This document shows, piece by piece, positions 33,583 to 41,319 of a stretch of DNA of 52,362 nt (positions are counted from its first letter, which is position 1; every line of letters begins with the position of its first letter). Both the position numbers and the translations under genes were made by a program. This stretch comes from Prevotellaceae bacterium. Its GTDB lineage: Bacteria > Bacteroidota > Bacteroidia > Bacteroidales > Bacteroidaceae. The notes under the pieces are model-generated. The model did no database searches, was not told the DNA's origin, and saw nothing but the letters and a program-made list of their open reading frames with translations. The stretch spans positions 1-52,362 of the forward strand of contig JAGKTZ010000005.1 in NCBI GenBank assembly GCA_021153165.1. Direction: 5' to 3'.

Positions 33583-34272
33583 CTAAGGGCAGACTGGCCG
33601 CACGGGAAGTCCGTAACAACGGGAATCGTAGCCCCAATCCACGAAACTCGAAGCAAAGTCCACACACCCCGCGTCTTCCGAGCCGACTTCCGAGCCGTCC
33701 GCGCAGAGCGAACTCGACCAGTAATAGCCTTTCCAACTAGCTTCGTACAGACTGCTATAGTCTCGGTAACCTGCAGCTGGCAAGAATATACTATTACCAT
33801 TTCTGCTCACCTTATAACCTTTCACACCATTCTGAGTGGTCCAGGTCCAAGAACACTTTTCTCTCAATTCAAAAAATTCTTCATCAGTGGGCATACGCCA
33901 AGAGCCACCCCAATTGGCACGGGCAGCATCATCAGACAGGTCTAATTGGGTCTTATTATCCACAGTGCCAAAATAGCTATCTGTACAATACTTTGTTATT
34001 GTATGGCGAGAACCTTGACACCATTTATAAGTACTCCAAATATAGGAAGATTTGGGCTTAGTCTCGCCCCAAGCGAAGTAATCGCCATAGTCCTCGAGAG
34101 AATCGGCACCAACATTACATGTCGCCCATTTGACACTGAGACCAAGGTCGACGTATTCGTGATCATTGAGATCATCCATTTCATCCAAATCAAAGAGGCT
34201 ACATGCTGCAAATGTGAAAGCAACCATTGCGAGCAATAGCATACTCAGCGTGTGTAAGAGTTTATTGTTCAT
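33583..34272 (-). CDS. FISUMP-type lipoprotein 2
   Basis: 229 aa. A lipobox-like FTFAAC gives a lipidated Cys, followed by an acidic linker (LFDLDEMDDLNDHE) and the same FISUMP-type domain as the gene at 28.6 kb: YVDLGLSVKWATCNVGAD, YFAWGETKPKS, NWGGSWRMPTDEE, GNSIFLPAAGYRDYS and the terminal LPVRPVCP. The two differ in anchoring: this one looks like a lipoprotein, the other a soluble secreted protein. Function unknown. Own promoter and terminator. Confidence 0.85.
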   Translation of the reverse strand: MNNKLLHTLSMLLLAMVAFTFAACSLFDLDEMDDLNDHEYVDLGLSVKWATCNVGADSLEDYGDYFAWGETKPKSSYIWSTYKWCQGSRHTITKYCTDSYFGTVDNKTQLDLSDDAARANWGGSWRMPTDEEFFELREKCSWTWTTQNGVKGYKVSRNGNSIFLPAAGYRDYSSLYEASWKGYYWSSSLCADGSEVGSEDAGCVDFASSFVDWGYDSRCYGLPVRPVCP

Positions 34273-34298
34273 AATTTATACGTGTTTTAATTTATTTG

Positions 34299-34329
34299 CA
34301 AATGTACTTATTTATCCACGAGAAACAAA
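34299..34329 (-). promoter_or_regulatory. Promoter of FISUMP gene 2
   Basis: TTTG (34326-34329, minus strand), exactly 19-bp spacer, TACATTTG (34299-34306). Leader about 20 nt. Confidence 0.75.
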
Positions 34330-34472
34330 TGATTCCTGAAGTTTTTTCACTTTTATCTAAAGACAGAAGACAAGGACATTTTCCTCTATATATAATAAGG
34401 TATCATATTCCGCACACAAGAAGCCCCGACCAATCAAAAATATGACTTTTTGCAACTTTTTCGCAGAAAATA

Positions 34473-34503
34473 TTTGCAGATATAAATCTATTTACTACTT
34501 TTG
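34473..34503 (+). promoter_or_regulatory. Promoter of the Phe/Tyr biosynthesis operon
   Basis: TTTG (34473-34476), exactly 19-bp spacer, TACTTTTG (34496-34503): a perfect Bacteroidetes promoter. It lies 32 bp upstream of a Phe/Tyr-rich leader ORF and about 355 bp upstream of pheA. Confidence 0.85.
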
Positions 34504-34535
34504 TCAACAAATCATCAATCATCAACGCTATTACT

Positions 34536-34610
34536 ATGACAGCGAAGCAGAAGTTTTACTTTTTTGGTTACTTTTACTTTACCGGACAGGTAGAGCGAGG
34601 TGATTTGTGA
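34536..34610 (+). CDS. Phe/Tyr-rich leader peptide of the pheA operon
   Basis: A 24-codon ORF (ATG 34536, TGA 34608-34610) placed just after a strong promoter. Residues 7-15 read FYFFGYFYF: eight aromatic residues in nine, five Phe (all TTT) and three Tyr (all TAC). The downstream operon makes exactly these two amino acids. It is followed by mutually exclusive RNA pairings, so the ORF reads as the sensing peptide of a transcription attenuator: ribosome stalling at these codons would report low Phe-tRNA or Tyr-tRNA. No function for the peptide itself is needed. Confidence 0.85.
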   Translation: MTAKQKFYFFGYFYFTGQVERGDL

Positions 34611-34681
34611 TTAAAAGACACGACAAACAATCGAAAAGAATATGCACAACATCCCGCTCTGAATGACAGCAGCGGGATGTT
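34594..34681 (+). promoter_or_regulatory. Attenuator: antiterminator and terminator of the pheA operon
   Basis: Terminator: AACATCCCGCT (34648-34658) pairs perfectly with AGCGGGATGTT (34671-34681), 11 bp, followed by TTGCG, so the T-run is short. Antiterminator: the end of the leader ORF, AGCGAGGTGATTTGTG (34594-34609), can pair with CACAACATCCCGCT (34645-34658), about 13 pairs with small bulges, sequestering the left arm of the terminator. The region also complements upstream sequence (ACAAATCA 34507-34514 with TGATTTGT 34601-34608; CGCT 34526-34529 with AGCG 34594-34597), giving a third, protective pairing. A ribosome stalled at the last aromatic codon (34578-34580) would cover to about 34593 and leave the antiterminator strand free. 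One that reaches the stop codon would cover it and allow termination. Confidence 0.8.
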
Positions 34682-34689
34682 TGCGATAA

Positions 34690-34858
34690 TAGAGAGAGGA
34701 GAAAGGAGAGGAGGCGCTAAATGCTCATCGTGGGACATTCGTCGCAAAACGTTGAATGTTCATCGTTAAACACTAATCGTTAATCATTAAACATTAGTCA
34801 TTCGTCGCCAAACGTCAAACCCTCTACGTTCACCCTTCAACCCTTAAACGTTCAAAAC
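34690..34858. repeat. Degenerate word repeats in the pheA leader
   Basis: Between the attenuator and the pheA ATG, 10-12 nt words of the type CGTTAAACATTAATCATT and CGTCAAACGTTCA recur with many small changes (for example TCGTTAAACACTAATCGTT, ATCATTAAACATTAGTCATT). No ORF or promoter stands out in it. Confidence 0.55.
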
Positions 34859-35689
34859 ATGGCAAGGATAGCAATACAAGGCATCAAAGGTTCATTTCAC
34901 GACATCGCAGCAGGCGAATACTTTGCAGAGGAGCAAGCAGACGTGATCTGCTGCGACACCTTCGAAGCATTGTTTCGCCAAATGAAGGCGGACGATGAAG
35001 TGGTGGGCGTGATGGCCATAGAAAATACGATAGCGGGCAGCCTCTTGCACAACTACGAACTCCTGCGCGAGAGCGGCATGACTATAGTCGGCGAACACAA
35101 ACTGCACATTGAGCACTGTCTGGCCGCATTGCCCGACGATGGCGTGAGCGACATTCACGAAGTCAATTCGCACCCTGTCGCCCTGATGCAATGCCGTGGT
35201 TATCTGGAGCGCCACCCTGGGATGAAGGTGGTCGAGGCGTACGACACGGCAGGCGCTGCGGCGATGATTGCCGAACAGCAGTTGAGACACCACGCTGCCA
35301 TCTGTCATAAGGCTGCTGCCGAAAGATATGGGCTGAAGGTGCTGCGCGAATCTATCGAGGACAATAAGCATAATTTCACGCGTTTCTTGATCCTGGCGGA
35401 CAAATGGAAGGCCGACAAATACCGCGACGTGCAACAGACAAACAAGAGTAGTTTGGTCTTTGCCTTGAAGCACGAAGAGGGGTCGCTCTCCCAGGTGCTG
35501 AGCATATTCAGTTTCTATCGCATCAACCTGACCAAGATACAATCCCTACCCATCATTGGCCGCGAGTGGGAATACCTGTTCTACGTCGACGTGACCTACG
35601 ATGACTATGCACGCTACCGCCTCTGCATCGACGCAGCCCGCCCGTTGACCGGCGAAATCGAAGTATTGGGCGAATATATCGGGAAGTAG
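34859..35689 (+). CDS. pheA: Prephenate dehydratase
   Basis: 276 aa, stand-alone PDT type without a chorismate mutase domain. ARIAIQGIKGSFHDIAAGEY is the N-terminus, IENTIAGSLLHNYELL and the catalytic T174-R175-F176 (KHNFTRFLIL) follow. A C-terminal ACT domain from about residue 197 (LVFALKHEEGSLSQVLSIFS, KIQSLPI) probably binds Phe for feedback inhibition. It converts prephenate to phenylpyruvate. First structural gene after a Phe/Tyr leader attenuator. Confidence 0.96.
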   Translation: MARIAIQGIKGSFHDIAAGEYFAEEQADVICCDTFEALFRQMKADDEVVGVMAIENTIAGSLLHNYELLRESGMTIVGEHKLHIEHCLAALPDDGVSDIHEVNSHPVALMQCRGYLERHPGMKVVEAYDTAGAAAMIAEQQLRHHAAICHKAAAERYGLKVLRESIEDNKHNFTRFLILADKWKADKYRDVQQTNKSSLVFALKHEEGSLSQVLSIFSFYRINLTKIQSLPIIGREWEYLFYVDVTYDDYARYRLCIDAARPLTGEIEVLGEYIGK

Positions 35690-35832
35690 AGAACAAAAGG
35701 CTACGAACAACGGACAATTGGCAAAAGTCTACAGACAAAAGGCAACGGTTTACTGACCATAGACTACAAACAACGGATGAAAGCCAAAGCCTTTCTGCAA
35801 CAACCTCAACACTGATTAAAACGACTCATTCT
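35690..35832. repeat. Degenerate word repeats between pheA and the aminotransferase gene
   Basis: GGCTACGAACAACGGACAA (near 35699) and GACTACAAACAACGGATGA (near 35763) and related CAAAAGGC words recur in this 143-bp intragenic-operon spacer. No hairpin or ORF stands out. Confidence 0.45.
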
Positions 35833-36993
35833 ATGATCACTCCAGCACAACGACTAGATACTGTACAAGAATACTATTTCTCGGTAAAGTTACGCGAAGT
35901 GGCGCAGCTGAATGCCGAAGGAAAAGATATCATAAGCCTGGCTATCGGCAGCCCGGACATGCCGCCTTCCAGAGAGACCATCGACACGCTTTGCCAAGAG
36001 GCTCAGCGCCCCGAAGCACACGGTTATCAACCGACACGAGGCATCGCCGAACTGCGACAAGGCATGGCACAATTTTACCAACGTTGGTTTGGCGTAGCGC
36101 TTTCTGCCGAGACGGAAATCCAACCGCTGATTGGGTCGAAGGAAGGCATCCTGCACATCACCCTGGCTTTTGCCAATCCTGGCGATATAGTTTTGGTGCC
36201 CAACCCTGGATATCCCACCTACACCTCGTTGTCGCGCCTCTTGGGATGCGAAGTGATGTACTATGACCTCGACGCCGAAAATGACTGGCAACCCGATTTC
36301 AAGCAACTGGAACAAATGCCCTTGGAACGCGTCAAAATCCTGTGGACTTGCTATCCTCACATGCCAACGGGTGCCGCCGCTCAGCGCACGACCTTCGAAC
36401 GCTTGGTGGCTTTTGCCCAAAAGCACGACATCCTGGTGGTCAACGACAATCCCTATGGTTTGATCCTGAACAAAGAGCATCTGAGCCTGTTGCAAGTAGA
36501 CGGTGCAAAAGATTGCTGCATCGAACTCAATTCGATGAGCAAGAGTCACAATATGCCGGGATGGCGTGTGGGTATGCTGGCGACCAATGCTGAATTTGTG
36601 AAATGGATACTCAAGGTGAAGAGCAACATCGACTCGGGCACCTTCCGCCCCTTGCAATTGGCAGCGGCCAAGGCTTATACCAACGACGATGCCTGGCACC
36701 GCGAAGCCAACATCCAAACCTACGCCGAGCGCCGTGCCATCGCCGAGGAAATCATGCAAGCCCTGGGGTGCACCTACGACACCAAGGCGGTGGGTATGTT
36801 CCTCTGGGGAAAAATCCCCGACACCTGTGCCAGTGGCGAAGCCTTGGCGGACGAAGTTCTCCACAAGGCGCGCACATTCATCACTCCCGGCTTCATCTTT
36901 GGCAGTGCCGGCGAGCGCTACATACGCCTCTCGCTGTGTCAGAAACCCGAGAAAATGCGTCAGGCACTAGAGCGTATCAAGGCTGCATTTTAG
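35833..36993 (+). CDS. PLP-dependent aminotransferase (class I/II)
   Basis: 386 aa. The PLP lysine is K237 in NSMSKSHNMPGWRVGML. VPNPGYPTYTSLSRLLG and NDNPYGLIL (the Asp/Tyr pair that contacts PLP) are fold-type I hallmarks. Its position between pheA and the DAHP synthase/chorismate mutase points to transamination of phenylpyruvate and 4-hydroxyphenylpyruvate (last step of Phe and Tyr synthesis). By sequence alone it could also be an aspartate- or LL-diaminopimelate-type enzyme. Confidence 0.9.
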   Translation: MITPAQRLDTVQEYYFSVKLREVAQLNAEGKDIISLAIGSPDMPPSRETIDTLCQEAQRPEAHGYQPTRGIAELRQGMAQFYQRWFGVALSAETEIQPLIGSKEGILHITLAFANPGDIVLVPNPGYPTYTSLSRLLGCEVMYYDLDAENDWQPDFKQLEQMPLERVKILWTCYPHMPTGAAAQRTTFERLVAFAQKHDILVVNDNPYGLILNKEHLSLLQVDGAKDCCIELNSMSKSHNMPGWRVGMLATNAEFVKWILKVKSNIDSGTFRPLQLAAAKAYTNDDAWHREANIQTYAERRAIAEEIMQALGCTYDTKAVGMFLWGKIPDTCASGEALADEVLHKARTFITPGFIFGSAGERYIRLSLCQKPEKMRQALERIKAAF

Positions 36994-37091
36994 TTGGCGA
37001 GAAAATGGTAAGAAGCCACGACAAACAGACACTATATTATAATATAAACACGAAACACATCAGAATATTCAACCCATAAAATAGCAAAACT

Positions 37092-38159
37092 ATGGAACTC
37101 AATATTTCTCCACTCAACCTTCCCGGCATTTCAGCCGAACGTCCTTTGGTCATTGCCGGTCCCTGTTCGGCCGAGACCGAGGAACAAGTGATGAGCACCG
37201 CCGCTGCACTGGCAGGCAAAGGCATCAAGATATTCCGTGCCGGCATCTGGAAGCCTCGCACCAAACCCGGCGGTTTCGAGGGTGTAGGCGCCGAGGGACT
37301 ACCCTGGATGAAGCGCGTGAAGGATGAACTCGGCATGCTCGTTGCTACCGAAGTGGCTACACCACGCCACGTCGAGGCGGCACTCGAGGCTGGCATCGAT
37401 ATCCTGTGGGTAGGCGCACGCACCACTTGCAACCCCTTTGCGGTGCAGGAGTTGGCCGACGCGCTCCGCGGCATTGATGTGCCCGTTTTAGTAAAGAATC
37501 CTGTGAACCCCGACCTTGAACTGTGGGTGGGTGCTCTGGAGCGCTTGTCGGGCGCCGGCGTAGAGCGCATGGCAGTCATTCATCGCGGCTTTTCTTCCTA
37601 CGAGAAGCGCATCTACCGCAACCCACCGATGTGGCACCTGCCTATCGAGTTGCACCGCCGCATACCAAATCTGCCCATCCTGTGCGACCCCAGCCACATC
37701 GGCGGAGCCAGCGAACTGGTCGCACCGCTCTGCCAGCAAGCCATGGACTTGGGTTTCGACGGTTTGATCATCGAAAGTCACTGCTCGCCCTCGTCTGCAT
37801 GGAGCGATGCCCGTCAGCAGGTCACTCCCGACGTACTGGATTTCATCCTGGAGAAGTTGGTGATTCGCAGCCATGCCCAAACGACAGAAAGTCTGGACAC
37901 CCTGCGCAAACAAATCGACGAGTTGGACAACGGCATCATCGAACTCTTGACAAAACGTATGCGCATCAGTCGCGAAATCGGTCAGTACAAGCGCGAACAC
38001 GACATGACCATCGTACAGACCAAGCGCTACACCGAAATCCTGAGCAAGCGCGGTGCACAGGGTGTGCTGTGCGGTATGTCGAGCGACTTCATGAAGACTA
38101 TCTTCGAGGCTATTCACGAAGAGAGTGTGCGCCAGCAGGTAGAGATATTCAATAAATAA
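37092..38159 (+). CDS. Bifunctional DAHP synthase / chorismate mutase
   Basis: 355 aa fusion. Residues 1-260 are a class I DAHP synthase (VIAGPCSAETEEQ, IWKPRTKPGGFEGVG, LVKNPVNPD, CDPSHIGG). From about residue 263 an AroQ-type chorismate mutase follows (SLDTLRKQIDELDNGIIELL-TKRMRISREIGQYK, the conserved R and K of helix 1-2). The protein joins the first shikimate step to the first Phe/Tyr-specific step. It lies third in the Phe/Tyr operon. Confidence 0.95.
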   Translation: MELNISPLNLPGISAERPLVIAGPCSAETEEQVMSTAAALAGKGIKIFRAGIWKPRTKPGGFEGVGAEGLPWMKRVKDELGMLVATEVATPRHVEAALEAGIDILWVGARTTCNPFAVQELADALRGIDVPVLVKNPVNPDLELWVGALERLSGAGVERMAVIHRGFSSYEKRIYRNPPMWHLPIELHRRIPNLPILCDPSHIGGASELVAPLCQQAMDLGFDGLIIESHCSPSSAWSDARQQVTPDVLDFILEKLVIRSHAQTTESLDTLRKQIDELDNGIIELLTKRMRISREIGQYKREHDMTIVQTKRYTEILSKRGAQGVLCGMSSDFMKTIFEAIHEESVRQQVEIFNK

Positions 38160-38236
38160 GTAGTGCGCCTAGTGAGTGCCGATCTGGGCTTTTGCTCAGC
38201 GGCACGAGGACTTTTGGTTATAGAAAATTCCGACGT

Positions 38237-39010
38237 ATGAAAATATTAATCCTTGGTGCGGGCAAGATGGGGTCTTTCTTTGTCGACCTGCTGAGTTTTG
38301 AGCACGAGACTGCGGTCTACGATGCCGACCCACACCGCCTCCGCTTCATGTACAATACTCAGCGCTTCACCACGCTGGACGAGATCGCCGAGTTTCGCCC
38401 CGAATTGGTCATCAACGCTGTCACTCTGAAACACACACTCGACGTCTTCCGCACCGTCACACCCCTATTGCCCAAAGATTGCATCATCAGCGACATTGCA
38501 TCGGTCAAGACGGGCATGCAGGAATACTACGACCAGTGCGGATTTCGCTACGTGTCGACCCACCCGATGTTTGGTCCGACGTTTGCCAACCTAGGTTCGC
38601 TGCAGGGCGAGAATGCCATCATCATCTCCGAGGGCGACTATATGGGCCGCATCTTCTTCCGCGATTTGTACAGCAAGTTGGGGCTGAACATCTGCGAATA
38701 CACCTTCCGCCAACACGACGAGACGGTGGCCTACTCGCTGAGCATCCCCTTCGTATCGACCTTTGTCTTTGCGGCAGTGATGAAGCATCAGGATGCACCG
38801 GGTACTACCTTCAAGCGCCACCATGCCATAGCGCGCGGCGTACTGTCCGAGGACGACTGTCTGCTACGCGAAATCTTGTTCAACCCCCTGACGGGCGGAC
38901 AAGTCTCGCTGATACGCGACGAACTGCGCGAACTGCTCGACATCATCGACCAAAGGGACGAGCCACGCCTCGGCGCTTATCTGGAAAAGATACGGCACAA
39001 CATCAAATAG
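38237..39010 (+). CDS. tyrA: Prephenate dehydrogenase
   Basis: 257 aa. MKILILGAGKMGSFFVDLL is the NAD-binding start, VINAVTLKHTLDV and SDIASVKTGMQEYY follow, then STHPMFGPTFANL (active-site His region) and the helical dimerisation half. It oxidatively decarboxylates prephenate to 4-hydroxyphenylpyruvate for Tyr. An open frame extends to a TTG at 38192, but the ATG at 38237 is where the Rossmann motif begins. Last gene of the operon, followed by a strong bidirectional terminator. Confidence 0.94.
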   Translation: MKILILGAGKMGSFFVDLLSFEHETAVYDADPHRLRFMYNTQRFTTLDEIAEFRPELVINAVTLKHTLDVFRTVTPLLPKDCIISDIASVKTGMQEYYDQCGFRYVSTHPMFGPTFANLGSLQGENAIIISEGDYMGRIFFRDLYSKLGLNICEYTFRQHDETVAYSLSIPFVSTFVFAAVMKHQDAPGTTFKRHHAIARGVLSEDDCLLREILFNPLTGGQVSLIRDELRELLDIIDQRDEPRLGAYLEKIRHNIK

Positions 39011-39043
39011 GCCTCACGCCCACGACGGAATGACACAACACAA

Positions 39044-39089
39044 AAAATCCCTGTACCACGTGTAGCACATGCCACGGTACAGGGATTTT
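39044..39089. terminator. Bidirectional terminator, tyrA / TlpA-like gene
   Basis: A perfect 14-bp stem (AAAATCCCTGTACC 39044-39057 with GGTACAGGGATTTT 39076-39089) lies between convergent genes. GTTTTTT follows on the plus strand and TTTTTTGTG on the minus strand. Confidence 0.9.
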
Positions 39090-39123
39090 GTTTTTTCAGT
39101 CCGAGGACGGTCTCTGCGTCCTA

Positions 39124-39723
39124 TTATTTCATCAGTGCAGTCTCGGCTGCGTTGACGATAGTTTCGTTGCCTGGGAAACCGCCACGACTCAGGCTGTTGT
39201 ACTCCATACTACCGTCCTTGCCCACTACGGCATAGGCGGGAATACCAGGGATATTGAGCGTCTTGCAGATTTCGCCCCATTGTGCATTGGTCAATCTGTA
39301 GTGATCGCCATGAATATTTGGCATCATCTTGTCAAAATCCTTTTGTGGAGAAGTTTCGCCTGTGATGTAGACGAAGCACACCCCCTTGTCCATCAGTGCA
39401 GGTTTGACCTTGTCCACTTCGAGCATTGCTGCGCGGCAAGGAGGACACCATGTAGCCCAAAAGTCCAGCACAACGACCTTACCAGCATAGCTCTTCATAA
39501 TTTGATCATACGCTTCCATACCGCCCAGAGCTTTGTCCACGGTCTTGAGCACAGCTTTGTGTTCGATATTGCCTGCGTCCTCAGCATTTTGTGCTTCGGT
39601 TGCCACTTCTGTTTTTACGTTACCAACCTGACCATCAGTCGCCTGATTAGCACTGGCTGGTTTGCCACAACTGATGCTAGCCATCATCAGTACGCCTGTC
39701 ATTAATAAAAAAACACGTTTCAT
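39124..39723 (-). CDS. TlpA-like thioredoxin-fold lipoprotein
   Basis: 199 aa. The signal ends in ASISC (Cys19), so it is a predicted lipoprotein. After a low-complexity Ala/Thr/Glu linker comes the thioredoxin domain with VVLDFWATWCPPCRAAMLEV: the active-site WCPPC is that of TlpA/ResA thiol-disulfide oxidoreductases, and NIPGIPAYAVVGKDG holds the cis-Pro. Probably a periplasmic or envelope reductase. A -7-like TATCTTTG lies upstream at 39774-39781. Confidence 0.92.
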   Translation of the reverse strand: MKRVFLLMTGVLMMASISCGKPASANQATDGQVGNVKTEVATEAQNAEDAGNIEHKAVLKTVDKALGGMEAYDQIMKSYAGKVVVLDFWATWCPPCRAAMLEVDKVKPALMDKGVCFVYITGETSPQKDFDKMMPNIHGDHYRLTNAQWGEICKTLNIPGIPAYAVVGKDGSMEYNSLSRGGFPGNETIVNAAETALMK

Positions 39724-39919
39724 AGTCCTATTGTTTGATGTGAATTATTGATTATCTCGTTTGAGTTCGAGTTCAAAGATACTAACTTCATTTGACACTT
39801 GAGGCATTTAGACAAAATATAACATTTCATCATGGCCGAAATAGGTTTCACGCACCGATATATTTGTATTTTTTAAGAAGATTTAGGATTTGTAAGTATG
39901 GCGCAGTGCTTTCGGGCAA

Positions 39920-40003
39920 AAAGAGTAAGACTTTTTTCAAACAAAGTCTTGGGGAATTTCAAAAAACCTTGACTTTTTTCAACAAGGTCTGACCTTTTTT
40001 TCA
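39920..40003 (+). repeat. Dispersed intergenic AT-rich repeat, locus D
   Basis: Contains AGTAAGACTTTTTTCAAAC, CAAAGTCTTGGGGAATTTCA, CCTTGACTTTTTTCAAC and AAGGTCTGACCTTTTTTT, matching the words of loci A, B, C and E but without the GCGCGAAATTTTC core. In the gene-free gap 39724-40246, which also holds an orphan stem-loop of AAGGGGAATT / AACTCCCCTT (about 40023-40055). Confidence 0.65.
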
Positions 40004-40208
40004 TCGAAAATTAGAGCAAAACAAAGGGGAATTGCCTGCGTTTAGACAACTCCCCTTCATCTTATCACAAAGATACAACATTTTTCGACGAAATGCAAAT
40101 CCGCATTAACAACTGCTAACAATTTGTTTCACGGTCGAAGATGGCAAAAAATGAAGCCTTGACATGATATTAACAACAGAGATTGGCACCTTTACCAAGT
40201 TTTTTTGA

Positions 40209-40216
40209 TAAATTTG
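40209..40216 (+). promoter_or_regulatory. -7 element before argF'
   Basis: TAAATTTG at 40209-40216 sits 30 bp before the ATG. The nearest upstream TTG gives a 23-bp spacer, longer than usual, so this is a tentative promoter. Confidence 0.4.
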
Positions 40217-40246
40217 CTCCCCAAGACATAAAACAAAACCAAAGAC

Positions 40247-41212
40247 ATGAAAGAATTTTTATACGCATCGCATTTGGACAACCTAAACACGGCGTTGCTC
40301 GAAGCTGCCGAAATCAAGCGCGACCGCTACGCCTACGAACATCTGGGTCACCACAAAACGGTGATGCTGGTCTTCTTCAACAACAGTCTGCGCACTCGCC
40401 TGAGCACACAAAAGGCTGCGCGCAATCTGGGCTTGGATGTAGTCGTGCTGGATGTGAATCAAGGCGCATGGAAGTTGGAGACCGAGCGCGGTGTGGTGAT
40501 GAATGGTGACAAGAGCGAACACCTGCTTGAGGCGATCCCTGTGATGGCTTCATTTTGCGACCTGATCGGTGTGCGCACCTTTGCAGGATTGACCGACAGA
40601 GCGGCGGATTACGAGGAGCGCATCTTGAATCAATTCATCAAATATAGCGGCAAACCAGTCTTCTCGATGGAAAGTGCTACGGCACATCCCTTGCAGGGTT
40701 TTGCCGATCTGATCACCATCGAAGAGCATCGCACCGAGAAGCGCCCCAAGGTGGTCCTGACCTGGGCACCCCACCCCAAAGCGCTGCCACAAGCCGTGCC
40801 CAATAGCTTTGCCGAATGGATGCGAGCTGGCGACGTGGACCTGGTCGTGACACATCCCGAGGGCTACGAACTGGACCCTCTGTTTGTCGGTGATGCCAAG
40901 GTGGAATACGATCAAATGAAGGCCTTCGAAGGTGCAGACTTTGTGTATGCGAAAAACTGGAGTTGCCCGGGTGTAACACGCCCCGAGGATTATGGAAAAA
41001 TCCTTTGCCAAGATCCATCGTGGACCGTCAGTGCACGACAAATGGCAGTGACCAACGATGCACACTTTATGCACTGTCTGCCTGTGCGCCGCAATGTGGT
41101 GGTGACAGATGATGTCATCGAATCGCCACGTTCGCTGGTCATCCCCGAAGCAGCCAATCGTGAGATTTCGGCGACGGTAGTCCTAAAGCACATGCTGCTG
41201 GGTATGAAATAA
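40247..41212 (+). CDS. argF': N-succinylornithine carbamoyltransferase
   Basis: 321 aa. FFNNSLRTRLSTQKAA holds the S-x-R-T-R carbamoyl-phosphate motif and HCLPVRRNVVVTDDV the substrate loop. The overall sequence is that of the Bacteroides succinylornithine carbamoyltransferase group rather than of ordinary ArgF. The specificity position, Pro90 in the B. fragilis enzyme (GDKPEH, as I recall) and Glu92 in acetylornithine carbamoyltransferase of Xanthomonas, is Ser90 here (GDKSEH). Non-Glu at this site favours succinyl- over acetylornithine. It performs the carbamoylation step of arginine synthesis. Terminator follows. Confidence 0.9.
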   Translation: MKEFLYASHLDNLNTALLEAAEIKRDRYAYEHLGHHKTVMLVFFNNSLRTRLSTQKAARNLGLDVVVLDVNQGAWKLETERGVVMNGDKSEHLLEAIPVMASFCDLIGVRTFAGLTDRAADYEERILNQFIKYSGKPVFSMESATAHPLQGFADLITIEEHRTEKRPKVVLTWAPHPKALPQAVPNSFAEWMRAGDVDLVVTHPEGYELDPLFVGDAKVEYDQMKAFEGADFVYAKNWSCPGVTRPEDYGKILCQDPSWTVSARQMAVTNDAHFMHCLPVRRNVVVTDDVIESPRSLVIPEAANREISATVVLKHMLLGMK

Positions 41213-41247
41213 ACATAGCCTGATTTTTCAACAATCAATCATACAGA

Positions 41248-41289
41248 AAATGCCTTGAACCATCATATCGTGTATGGTTCAAGGCATTT
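41248..41289. terminator. Bidirectional terminator, argF' / rsmD
   Basis: A perfect 15-bp stem (AAATGCCTTGAACCA 41248-41262 with TGGTTCAAGGCATTT 41275-41289) is followed by GCTTTTT on the plus strand and preceded by TTTT-complement on the minus strand. Lies between convergent genes. Confidence 0.9.
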
Positions 41290-41319
41290 GCTTTTTCCTA
41301 ATATTAATCTATAAGTAGC

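Noticed and set aside
39792..39992. Plus-strand 66-codon frame before argF'
   Set aside because: It runs into the dispersed repeat D; composition is that of the AT-rich gap.
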